DNA of 64,000 nt from an uncultured Methanobrevibacter sp. (lineage in GTDB: Archaea; Methanobacteriota; Methanobacteria; Methanobacteriales; Methanobacteriaceae): positions 61,818 to 125,817 of the forward strand of contig NZ_CAMHFP010000001.1 in assembly GCF_946184425.1 (NCBI RefSeq), given 5' to 3'. The position numbers and the translations under genes were made by a program. Positions 63,001-64,000 of this stretch are shown here, one piece after another (within the stretch, counting starts at the first letter, position 1; each line of letters opens with the position of its first letter). The notes under the pieces are model-generated. The model made no database searches. It was not told the DNA's origin and saw nothing but the letters and a program-made list of their open reading frames with translations.

Positions 63001-63539
63001 GAATAACTATTCCAAAACTTCCTGCCGGTAAATACAATGCAAAACTAACTTATACTGGTGATGACAAATATGAAGAAAGTTCTACTACTGTTTCATTCAC
63101 AGTCAAGAAAGCTTCATCATCTATTTCAGCTACTGCTGATGAGATCACTGTAGGTGAAGATGAAAAAATTACAGTCAAACTTCCAAGCGATGCAACTGGA
63201 ACTGTGACAGTCACTATTGATGGTAAAAAATACACAGCTACAGTATCCAATGGAAAAGCAGTAATTGTCATTCCGGGTTTACCTGCTGGTGTTTATGATG
63301 CGGTTATTGTTTATTCAGGTGATGCAAAATATAACTCATCTACGTCTATGGTCCGTGTAGTTGTAAATGAGGATATCCATAATGAAACTAATAATCGCAA
63401 TGCTTCACATGAAATTCCAGTAGATGTAAAAGAAGGCATTAGTTTATCTGACTATCCTACCGGTAATCCACTTTGGATATTGCTATTGGTTCTCTTAGCA
63501 ATAGGATCAAATGAATTTAGAAGAAGATTTAGGAAATAG
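36096..63539 (+). CDS. Giant adhesin-like surface protein, two beta-helices and about 55 Ig-like repeats (9147 aa)
   Basis: One uninterrupted frame of 27,444 bp starts at an ATG with a strong ribosome-binding site. The signal peptide is MNKKEILIILLIICCIFS, with cleavage near AVA-A (residue 23-24). Then: an entry cap (FSQLQSDI, NYTY, DGQGKVIIDG; about 62-125); first beta-helix to about 2490, interrupted by a coiled-coil-like insert (about 1384-1608); a linker domain; a second cap (GDFTLLQRWIEG, SRIFNI; about 2640) and second beta-helix to about 4150 with four ALCRE super-repeats; about 55 Ig-like repeats (4208-9090); tail YPTGNPLWI, hydrophobic, RRRFRK (from 9120). By length alone it approaches one megadalton. 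Architecture is that of the 5313-aa neighbour, enlarged in both the helix and the stalk. A long anchored adhesin is inferred; its target is unknown. Confidence 0.9.
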   Translation: MNKKEILIILLIICCIFSLQAVAASSDSNTTDSVVLTAQNNVSAYSLPNSNDQLHEESVNADSFSQLQSDISVGGTVTLNKNYTYDSSSDSGLVKGITIPTTVTKIDGQGKVIIDGSNLARAFIVPEGHTITLTGITFINCKATVMPNGMQAGHGGAIFAKGVVNIDNCKFIDNTATNANGGAVFINGIESTITNSYFEGNRAIKNPNNMQTGVGGSVFLNGSSVTISHSTFIKNMAGMNAGAIGSSGNRITNVNIINCTINNNTANGSAGGVGMQSSNFHIYDSTFKYNEAKGLFTAYPGNGGGLVMRGWDSYAYNCTFINNTAKQHGGAVFLTNTTYNPLNNNTGFVLSTFINNTAGSNGGAVDWSAGATYGYIKDSTFVNNTAKRSGGAVHWSGHYGTVSNSTFTNNTATGEVTSVIGGVLGGGDGGAIVWVGSHGIINGNSTFTNNHANVRGGAIFLHGNSTENCTNLTIDSSTFNDNVAGINGGAVDFNRGAHDGVISNSTFNNNIANRSAGAVFWFGTNGTIEDSNFTNNKALGLVQYNDSYGNLTYGGYGGAVMWTGSNGTAINCRFEDNYAQYNAATNSGGRGGAVYLQGSDEGNGTNTTFDGCVFINNTAGTNGGAIDWHEGASDGNILNSVFENNTAYANGGAVYWRGHNGEIIGSNFTNNTAKGTHTGSYGNLGDGGAIFWAGINGAVENSRFIANNAQLNNATYHIGGRGGAVYLERCDHGNKNTTFKNVYFKDNVAGTNGGAIDWHDGAEDGLVDNGTFINNTARRNGGAIFWHGYNGTVKNSRFVNNRATGEAHEYDMDLTYDDVIVINAPNGLPDIGVKGKLYVINKTLSLTVGHFESWVNGTDNKWHKLDEVNISLSESIISPVDWAIDQYFGGDGGTILWSGDLGLVYNCTFVDSNSARRGGGAYMTGSDNVTYNLCNFTNCTSGTNGGGVDWLAGANYGHIYNCIFNNTRAARSAGAIYYDGDYGRMENITIINTTSYGGSLKTSKDGKVKYAGWDSSHWDTNTTGGDAGAIMFTGDHIVVHNVTFTNCTTVGRGGAVFLQENHNVTFDLCKFENNRALGIANNTWKNYTQERNDANNDTKVDYKLTGHGGAVAFDVGASECDITNSVFINNYARRDGGAINFATGSRNNTIEYSNFTNNSCGDDGGAINWEGDLGHVIHIICYNNTAVAYNDEVTGASTSKGGIICLTGNNVTIANSTFELGAVLFKAGKLNETDGGALFVTGNNTNITYSKFIRCTSPNSAGAIMIIGVNTTVDNCTFENCNSTVDGGAIYIDGDNAYIKSSEFKNTFAGRDIHSDYGGEASSFDQTFVGRGGAIYIKNDHARIIDSKFNSSYTTRDGGAIYIEGNNATISAEFIDCRVGYPTSWISPDISNFNEIVQNMLLRANGMVDFTNANLKTISNNLTNIYNSLNSIKNNYVNKIFSNKVFNLTNRDSAISSLEALNDTIPSRVKFDSNLLKTLNLTEIIQKLYAIPDDATYDNYTNNVSSIVNLINNKLNYVNNLKNNYKIFTDNIYPIKNNLNTLSRTSDFNKFLDIVDTIASQVSNINNLNGIKDIYLTADYTQLDSNFTFIKNNIDNIKSKGTAVVDIGVKGGAIYVEGDNTNITESSFNNCFVSDILNGEGGAIFITGINATIGKSEFIGCYASEDGGALYVSGQNCKLYDSNFTRNVAGDDGGAINWIGDFGSIYNITCTNNRGVSTHGNSNGGTISLEGNNVSISKSKFEMSSAKIAGGAIFITGTNVNITDSSFSRCNVSETEVEAGKTYTTGGGAIYILGDNTNIVNTTFERSHGKEGGVIYVQGKDATLDNITTSFTYASNGGSIYIKGINAEVLNSDISFTNATLKGGAVFIDGINAHIENSTFKFTHAFASKGYTSDNLGGAIYIKGNYANITDSQFNNSNAYRGGMIYLEGSYCDVINSSFENGHTSWDGGAIFATGSYSNVYNSNFTNNVAKMDGGAIFWYGGKESTNNVVDGCIFTGNAAYPPSGAIQNVRTTRGGGAIYWSEGQKYGVVRNSQFINNSVHAAEKADGGAILWDKANIEATIDNCTFDGNYITTSATIKDKPWVQGGAIYARPDGGKLVINNSEFRNCWSIREAGALYLDSSNTLGIYVLNTKFINNTAKGVLATDADNDKGGGGAMIKGTKNVWFINTTFINNTANFGGGLTVWKLNANSVYLINSTFDGNKATGGKLGSNSGGSIYGASSFNIENVTISNSFAAEKGGGIYFTNVDVNYKNLTFINNTAEQGGGLYWLRATEIEGMKFINNTATQQGGAMYLPVAQTIINNEFIGNKANEGGAIYVYATGSTIQYNNFTNNSANMGGAIYAPKLSNHYVDISHCAFDGNNASYGGAIYNAFNGNSNFPISDCTFIRNTAKFDGGAVYLATTGHYITSCTFESNNAQNGGSLYVIPDITANVRDSTFVSSHADNGGAIYYGGESTGLTIYNDTFRKNSAVYNGAAVYYVVVENSIECVYRDFNNFDDIGHIDPNTHRTDVYTNGTSTHFIFTSLFENNYDYILKVITDSSYESPVITVIVDSPRNLNRKDIHVVINLTNSTTGQLIQQVIITPDNFYEHYNDHEGENFLYATFTGLITNQTYNVTVGFSSADYLYKGNSTQDRAHGDPIGDFTLLQRWIEGNITNGKYEIHLPRTMRFTPYYNNDASYPLDTKCMNLTNIIKPFTIYGDGWSIDARGFSRIFNITAANVTFVDVEFANGNASGKFGDKVDKGGALYWAGVNGTLIDCNFYTNNATIGGGIYYDYTATNAKIYNTSFRANNAVTRGGAIDCNSPGMELINTTFVSNTAYVGAALCREVNATGGHGFNNTFRDNHAEYAGAALAWVNASSIHIDTYYFYDNTAGFSGGAIYVGEGSGNCEIINCLFDNNYVDNSTDGHGGAIEWYAEKGLVDNSIFTNNHAYDGGAIYVGSASGKINITKSTFKDNYALAAGGAVSLSASSVTINQSNFYNNKALEGGALYVGGKGETNYVYNSVFEGNNATDGNGGAINWMASSGTIVNSNLTNNNAYYGGGIYFGGLSNESIITRCIFTDNHAKYNGGAIDCNASKMYLTHTIFDGNYAQFGAALCREVNAQKGSGENNTFKNNHAFVSGAALGWMTSVGITITDYKFINNSADVSGGAIYLSPGSHNCSIIDSYFEDNFVTNRTQGVDSFSWESWDHVTMYYRLQGTYNMSLVNKTIIYPTETLYYYLVGTYPEDLGVGGAVNILAENATIQNSNFTRNTARLGGGIYVGADSGNTVINVSVWRENVAYERGGAINLHASGVHIDDGEFYNNVAVNGSAVYVGGVGTENKIHESLFDGNIATGYGAGVYWIAAAGEILNSSFTRNSAVYGGGIYLNGRSNYTTITNTTFTYNNATKNGGAIDCNAEHIGIYNLTFEHNYAGEYGAALCRESGARYGHGDHNVFNYNHADIAGAALAWLGVKNIHIDYYNFTGNTAGQRGGAIYVGNDSDFCIVEHCIFTGNNVTNETLGIGGAININADNATVIHSIFTDNHASVGGAISAGEESGFTKINNVTFTRNGATIDGGAINLRATGVSVNDTRFYSNTAGRHGGALMVGGTGKNNTIYYSVFEKNVAGDHGGAIDWLAAAGDIFYSNFTANEAVYGGGIYLNGISSQSRIFNVIFDANRATKNGGAIDCNASMMGLNNTRFTNNYAGEYGAALCREANATGGFGGNNSFIKNHADIAGAALAWLGVDGININNYTFINNTAFKSGGAIYVRGDSPNCKVRNSYFDTNYITDVKNGQGGAIDWVGPNGLIANTTFIDSIAVNGGTIFAGVNSTNITIFNSSFVSSRALGDGGAIALYSDNAKITYSNFTFSLALISGGAISGHNNYNTTIDYCIFDYGMGAGYIDSSLKAFGEGGAIHWENATDLNISNSKFLNLRSNANGGSISAVNCNDSTLYNLTFNNEVSSLNGGSISWINSTNLTFDSLKVNKSKAFENGGAFYLIGINDTVIKNSIFYDVKTPDGNGGGIYVDGNVTVQNSTFANYEASIDYGGALYFNGGISTVIDSNFTGRDAIWVYRPATVYLTNNNITGPNPNKNMTYLERDYNSKYNPVDYSVWNDGILYLDKNSFDYVIFNNGTIMTQTYLDMLSNTTHEVEWNTTFMFYANITDDNHNTIISVHSLGTYNNHPEYDSGIKYNLTYNRLPLPASIQDVFLLSGNDTGLAKCTYRNGTLKVKMHTQLEITRTPEVDENITFIATITLPYGGVYSNHTSVVGEQVKFVIGGKDYYGTIYCEQIVNGRWLIAYANVTLNHMHTGTYTVTATYDGDDYHFGVTNDTVVILNSRPIWIIIEAADIYYGQTLICNVTSNATNSQNGWVYIRINGKEVVREIKLEANGTKIVPITYAMYKDIITSTGEYTLSVMFNNDTYYDYQLNYSTFKVKKFNTNITANLTTPITVGDPLIINVTVNNTAQGFIKVTIDGKKYIVEIVGGEAQFSIPNLLSGTYTDIPVEYMGDDFFATNSTKITFTVNKQTSYVFDVKVDNITYGDNATIRVRVPTDATGNVTIYINGTNLGTIDLIDGSTDLVVSGLSGGEYVVNVTYNGDSRYAPDDKNNTKFKVNQNNNWDMTITGNYEPYGEDTSFIISNIPLGISGNLTFTIDGVEYNASIISGSATLTLNNLSAGRHEANVSYAGDANYSAKFKKFFPTIPKATPTITLTQDGKNVIATVSGNTTGNVTFYIGDKEYTVDLTGRTATLIGKLDYGINVVSAVYNGNDNYTTADARETFTVDRLPSLVNVTVENTPYGNPVEILVQAGEGQTGSVKIEINGNTYMDELDNDGKATFYIMGLNVNEYSVSVTYNGDHSHDIISNSTKFNVTKADLTVDVSALNVTVEDNPTFIINSINNDFTGNVSINITTVKYDDVVKTLIEISKLTAGNYSANVTFYGDSNYNNKTLTVNFTVSRLVPNIDVEIQDVTYPNKAVAVISVANNANGTVKITIGTQVFTGSISKGSGSVDLTGLDAGSKDAVIEFTTTDNYNDNATANARFTVNHASSSIEIVVENVYKVGENIEITLNKINSTGEVTVTINGVPQTVENNKVTIPDGLAEGTYTIIANLAGDTNYDSATNTKVFNVVKNTINLTVDVGSDAHVGDEKTVTVTLNVTDATGDVIISVNNVNYFAHISGNVATLTIKDLENITYTVKAIYNGDDKYLANESEIASFDVSKVDTTIHVVVTTPITLGGTSTATITVDKQINATVTLTVGNATYNKTYNVVIINGVGQYDLFGFANDGTYDVNVSFAGDKKYLGSNDTTQLVVNKVSNYDLDVYVSDINFGDTETILIVLPTDADTNKLVVKVDGTVYPHTMVNGFATVTINSDPTLPVGQHEVNVTYQGDDKYGPKENNSNIFTVNQGASWDMTLRVENHTYGEYTTITVTVPAAVVNNVTITVDGVSYSRKANDHGIATLRLNNLSGGLHLVTAVYPGDTTYGFNSRTAVFTVDRNESNIDVAFITPAPAGEGVQFNISMIQKINGSAILTVGDQTFNVVLTNGNGSYTVYGLMNGNYDVKVEFAGNENYTNSSSSIKQLVVNKATTTVSLSDVTIEDGEVATILITVTDGATGIVNVTVNGITRIIGLIDSKAIVYVPNLRNGTYLITAKYGGDDKHSASENITQHIYVNKVSDYVFTVVASDTVVGGKSTVTVYMPSDANGNITINGKTAKVVGGKATIVLDTETSAGPKSVSVSYALDSKYADKSGVEATYNVDKAHTSVGITVDSIYVIGDTVTITLSQENGTATVKINGKDYAVTNNQVTFTANVTGEYSVVATIAEGTNYYGSSDTKVFNIVKASSDIEIDVKEINKVGERIEITLTKINSTGTITVTINGKPQNVVGNKVYVSDLGEGSYTIVANLAGDDKYEASTSYKVFNVVKNNLTVTLSDITTINVGSPITFTATLNESEVGDVIFNINGVNYIVPINGITATYTYTPADNTTLNVVATFTGNDKFNANSSALKQYGVSRVASKVSLSDVTIEVGQIAKIVISVTDGATGVVNVTVNGETQSVGLVDSKATVLVTGLPYGVYPISVKYLGDDKYSGSENNNYRVSVNKVSSYDFTVIVSDTIVGGNSTVTVIMPGDADGNITIGGKTVKVENGIATIVLDKETSAGQKSVTLSYGHDSKYADKSGVTANYNVGKATSAIEITVDNEFKAGKAIEITLTPVNSTGKVNVTINGVPYTVSGNKVTIPAGLTEGTYTIVANLSGDDNYDAAHNCTVFKVVKDDLTISVREITSTIYVGNEVTFTADLGKSVTGDVVFNINGANYTVHIVNANVAEYKYTPVNNATLTVVATFAGNEEYNSKVSDPQTFTVNRVATNVAVDFNSPITAGSDVLVKVTMTPEITGYVTLTVSTAGSTDKNYRVAVIDGYGEYPITNLANATYSIKAEFAGNAKYANSTSEVKTLLSNKIITGLSISIDNDSIDVGDNATVSIQLLNEFNNIIHMNAIVTVKVNGNNHTVGLVNGEGKFTLTNLANGTYVINAVFAGNDDYAGSTSNTVTLKVNKIATSIGVSVADPVTYGGNAVITVTMNPSINASVVVRVDGKNYTVAVVNGVGKLNVSGLNVANYGVNVTYAGDNKYSASSNNTTSFDVIAANLNAAAVGLNVTVEENAGIVITVPSDFTGKVKVNVSAIKYDDDVISLINIGKFTAGTYTANVTFYGDNNYNTKSVTVNFNVTRVTPSINVTIDDVTYPKDAVANIVIGNNANGTVNITVGKKTFIGTVENGVATVNLSKLSGGIHNATVEFFTGDDYNNNVTSALVKFLVLPNNSLISIDGAKAIYVVGEDIDIEFNVINSTGKLDIYINGNYVTTYNSNPNIHDFIRSLGEGNYTITAVLDGDENYTGFTTSVSFKVVKNNLTISVNDTTDPSTIVVGSPVTFTANLNVIVTGDVIFAINGANYTVHVSNADKATYEYTPVNNATIKVVATFAGNDKYNSKVSAQKEFEVNRINTSMDIKVTNSTVGSVEQINVTVPGDATGQILLDIDGKHYYANITEGVAQFNITGLKAGEHEFNVTYLGNYKYLANNTNATLKVSKLQPAFAVNGTNITVGDSELIKFETAENITGIVKVEIGARNYTAFVNEGKGNLTVYHLAAGEYNVTVYFAGNEKYLNASAKNKFKVSQTNADIRIITQNITYGGTETITVYVNATGNVTITVGDKVFEEKVLENGFVTVNVTGLDAGRHSVDVTYNGNANLTTKDATAYFNVSKAAPSVDVSVENITYYDTEHITVTVNTGGNVTIKVNGNVVAKDVVLDVNNSTIVPVTGLKAGVYDVEVIYNGNKNYTSGTANAVFKVAKADVTVDVEVDNINVNGKEIINVTISNVNATGNVIINVDGKNYTQPISGGKASLTLDKLTNGTHSVVVIYEGDANLTGNWTSDKFTVDRLASELTITLTNTTIDKTETIKVNVTAGATGQVIITVDGVKHYVTIGNDGYATLVLDNLENKTYNVHAEYLGDANYTGSTGDASFNVAKIQSTVTVKVDNITVGDVAAVNIIVITGATGNVTIKIGNEYVNTVGITDGVISVIVPGLTVGNKTVEVTYNGNEKYLSSSDSANFTVAKTTSEIKLVVGNVTYGEKVPVTVFVNGTGNVTIEIEGVVTIPDLAIVDGKVEYLIPELDAGNYTVKVTYNGNDDISSTDAEAEFEVAKADPVINVEVKDIAYGDVEYIVITSNAPGNVTVIINGVTKVAELTLENGRTAVLMASRWSVPEYNGKANVDVKNLEVGKYSVEAIYNGNENYNKATANAVFNVGKQNTTVDVQVAPSVKVGETQVINITINNVNATGNVTINIDGVNYTAELTNGRANFTTPKLASGNHTVNVIYDGDKNLTGNWTSAIFEVTKLDAPVSVEIQNCTVGGKQTITVTVPDDATGQVLIDINGQHYYANVTGGKATLELNNLPADDYTVVATYLGDENYTAKSADSATFKVNKNNSTLTIETQNIAVGDNEVIIFNVPEDATGNITVKVAGKTYTVAVSGGKGNLTVPKLHRGDYTVEATYNGDDKYRSSTNSTEFEVAKEALTPDDVKVIDQGNGTVVVVVPENATGNVTVKVGDKEYNATVVNGTAVVNVADLAPGEHEIEVIYPGDNNYNGTSTKGKVTVPKHDTPMSVSVENIKVGQNGEINVNVPKDATGNVTIEIDGVKYSEEIKDGKATFTIENLTAGTKTIAVDYAGDNNFTANHTTANITVSKNNPEVNIDVTSDGDNAIIDITAPKDVTRPVLVDVDGVGYYVNITDGKGQLVIPGLSGGNHDVTARYLGDDKYGPSAIASKSFEIESVPSSVSVKVDNITYGDKAVVEVTVPSDATGNVTIKIGDKEYTVPVSGGKGVLVVPDLGAGNYTVEATYNGDDKYDSSSNSTELEVVKEKVTPDDVKVIDQGNGTVAVVVPENTTGNITVKVGNETYTAPIVDGKAIINMTNATPGEHEIEVIYPGDDNHDGTSTTSKVTVPKQDTPVTVTVENIKVGDKATVTVNVPADATGNVTVEIDGVTYTAPIKDGKATFEIADLKDGNKSIFVSYDGDSNYNANTTTAQFSVDKNNATITATINDIGSGENLTVTVKLPDDATGQVLIDIDGVGYYVNVTNGTGTCEIPHLSSGNYNVTLTYTGDDKYASSSTSKSFKVEKVESFVIPTAVNIVVGENENIKLLVPSDATGNVTVIIDGTEYNYNLDDDTLSAVSGEGKYTVAVSGGNGVLVISGLPQGEYYVTVRYNGDQKYLPAVNATMFTVSKIDSTVDVVDLGNGTVRVVVPNDATGTVTVKVGNKTYTAEVKNGTADVTIDESTPGVHEIEVTYSGDKDYASKTVNSTVVVPKYDAPIYASANNVSVGQTQVVVVNVPGKATGTVTVEVDGKSYTAEVKDGKAEVKITDLDAGKKTAVVKYSGDDSYSENLTSLEFNVEKVKKSISAFGKDVVVGKDEVIVVSLPKDATGQVLVEINGVGYYADVVNGVARITIPKLPAGKYNAKLTYTGDDKYEESSTTVSFTVKKASSSISATADEITVGEDEKITVKLPSDATGTVTVTIDGKKYTATVSNGKAVIVIPGLPAGVYDAVIVYSGDAKYNSSTSMVRVVVNEDIHNETNNRNASHEIPVDVKEGISLSDYPTGNPLWILLLVLLAIGSNEFRRRFRK
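40240..40926 (+). other. Helical/coiled-coil insert inside the first beta-helix
   Basis: About 225 residues lack GGA coils and are rich in Asn, Ile, Leu and Lys. One stretch (LKTISNNLTNIYNSLNSIKN) has hydrophobic residues at positions 1, 4, 8, 11, 15 and 18, a regular heptad pattern. Beta-helix coils resume directly after it with VKGGAIYVEG. Nothing like it occurs in the other three proteins. Confidence 0.65.
44500..47480 (+). repeat. 273-aa ALCRE super-repeat, four copies
   Basis: The Ala codon of ALCRE lies at 44562, 45378, 46347 and 47166, spacings of 816, 969 and 819 bp. Order and motifs match the four copies in the 5313-aa gene. The 969-bp unit carries an extra ~50 residues at about 45620-45780. 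Confidence 0.85.
48720..63360 (+). repeat. Array of about 55 Ig-like stalk repeats
   Basis: About 55 units can be counted from the YxGDxxY/FAGNxxY-type motif. Each has a VTI strand, an NG turn and a Y/F-x-G stretch near its end. Local subfamilies are visible, such as SKYADKSG units near 53250 and 54540 and LTGNWT units near 58280 and 59650. Confidence 0.8.
63453..63539 (+). other. C-terminal YPTGNP anchor tail
   Basis: YPTGNPLW is followed by a leucine-rich segment and RRRFRK at the end. Confidence 0.7.
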
Positions 63540-63612
63540 ATTTTCCTAATTTTTTTACTTTTTTTATTTAATTCTATTTTTATCATTTTTTTTTAATTGA
63601 ACTTTTTTTTAC
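63540..63612 (+). terminator. T-rich terminator region after the 9147-aa gene
   Basis: Several T-runs (TTTT, T7, T7, T8) follow the stop within 70 bp, without a clear hairpin. Confidence 0.45.
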
Positions 63613-63615
63613 TAA

Positions 63616-63660
63616 AGGGTGTCCGCCAAAATTAGATTTTGGCAGATTTTGTTATTTTTT
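63616..63660 (-). other. Hairpin and likely outer end of a second insertion sequence
   Basis: GGGTGTCCGCC (63617-63627) merges into a perfect 8-bp hairpin GCCAAAAT-TAG-ATTTTGGC (63625-63643), directly beyond the 3' end of the minus-strand transposase. The position fits an IS terminus and/or the transposase terminator. The partner end is outside the window, so this is unconfirmed. Confidence 0.45.
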
Positions 63661-64000
63661 TTAAAATATTGTTACTTCGAGTTTTAATTGGTTTTTGATG
63701 GATGTGCTTTCGCAGAAATCTTCTAAGTCTTCTGTTGTGTTTTGTTTTTGTTGTTTTATGTTGTGTAATCGTATTAGATTGTATGTTAGTGCGTCTAAGT
63801 TTATTCTTTCTTCTGTTCTTATCATTCCGATGACTACTTCTTTTTCTATTTGGAATTGTTCTTTGAATATTCCAAATGGTCCTTCAACGCTTGATCTTTT
63901 GGCGTATTCGTCTTTATATTCTTGTTTTTCCATTTTTTGGTTCATTGCTTTTTGCATTTCTGAACCGTATTCTGTGATGGTTCTGTGTGTTTGTGAGGAT
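63661..64000 (-). CDS. DDE transposase, C-terminal part (5' end outside window)
   Basis: The minus-strand frame stays open through the right edge and ends at TAA (63661-63663). The start is outside the window; the ATG at 63957 is internal, since in-frame codons continue upstream without a stop. It contains YAKRSSVEGPFGIFK, an exact Y-(2)-R-(3)-E-(6)-K signature of IS4/IS1182-type DDE transposases, including the catalytic Glu, then a typical C-terminal LDALTYNLIRLHN segment. The spacing is intact and no internal stop is seen in the visible 112 codons, so the gene may be functional. Family assignment between IS4, IS5 and IS1182 is uncertain from this fragment. It faces the 9147-aa gene tail to tail. 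Confidence 0.8.
   Translation of the reverse strand, partial: SSQTHRTITEYGSEMQKAMNQKMEKQEYKDEYAKRSSVEGPFGIFKEQFQIEKEVVIGMIRTEERINLDALTYNLIRLHNIKQQKQNTTEDLEDFCESTSIKNQLKLEVTIF

Noticed and set aside
683..63271. Many minus-strand frames of 60-140 codons opposite the surface-protein genes
   Set aside because: They mirror the repeat structure of the plus strand, lack start signals and resemble no family; they are shadows of biased codon use.

Overview
The window looks like a methanogenic archaeon of the Methanobrevibacter type. The DNA is strongly AT-rich. The one housekeeping gene (nt 7637-8218) encodes the archaeal/eukaryotic ribosomal protein S3Ae. Start sites carry GGAGG- or GGAGA-type ribosome-binding sites and archaeal TATA-like boxes. 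Almost everything else is very large, Asn/Thr-rich, repeat-built surface protein of the kind called 'adhesin-like' in gut and rumen Methanobrevibacter. The genus is an inference from these family signatures. No 16S rRNA or other taxonomic marker is present.

Layout. (1) nt 3-6077: 3' part of an adhesin-like gene (5' end outside the window), an array of 13 DUF11-type repeats followed by four Ig-like repeats. (2) nt 6198-7565: a decayed IS630-type insertion sequence with matching imperfect inverted repeats and TA flanks. (3) nt 7637-8218: rps3ae, only about 70 bp from the IS end. (4) nt 8649-18476: adhesin-like protein of 3275 aa. (5) nt 19234-35175: adhesin-like protein of 5313 aa. (6) nt 36096-63539: adhesin-like protein of 9147 aa, a single uninterrupted 27-kb frame. 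(7) nt 63661 to the right edge, minus strand: 3' end of a DDE transposase with the Y-(2)-R-(3)-E-(6)-K signature. The three adhesin-like genes that start inside the window are separated by 430-920 bp AT-rich gaps holding candidate promoters, terminator hairpins and a few unexplained structured patches.

How the parts work together (inference). Each of the three complete proteins has a Sec-type signal peptide, then a long parallel beta-helix built from Gly-Gly-Ala coil repeats, then a stalk of 7 to about 55 Ig-like repeats, and finally a short C-terminal tail, [DEQ]Y[AP]TGNP + hydrophobic segment + Arg/Lys end. The partial first gene has the same stalk and tail but uses DUF11 repeats in place of a visible beta-helix. 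The tail is shared by all four and is the best candidate for a surface-anchoring or sorting signal. The genes also share interchangeable blocks: a beta-helix entry cap, a ~273-aa super-repeat, and a common ~500-aa C-terminal stalk. They show patches of distinct codon use, as expected of a family that diversifies by duplication and recombination. The insertion sequences at both ends of the complete genes fit a plastic accessory region.
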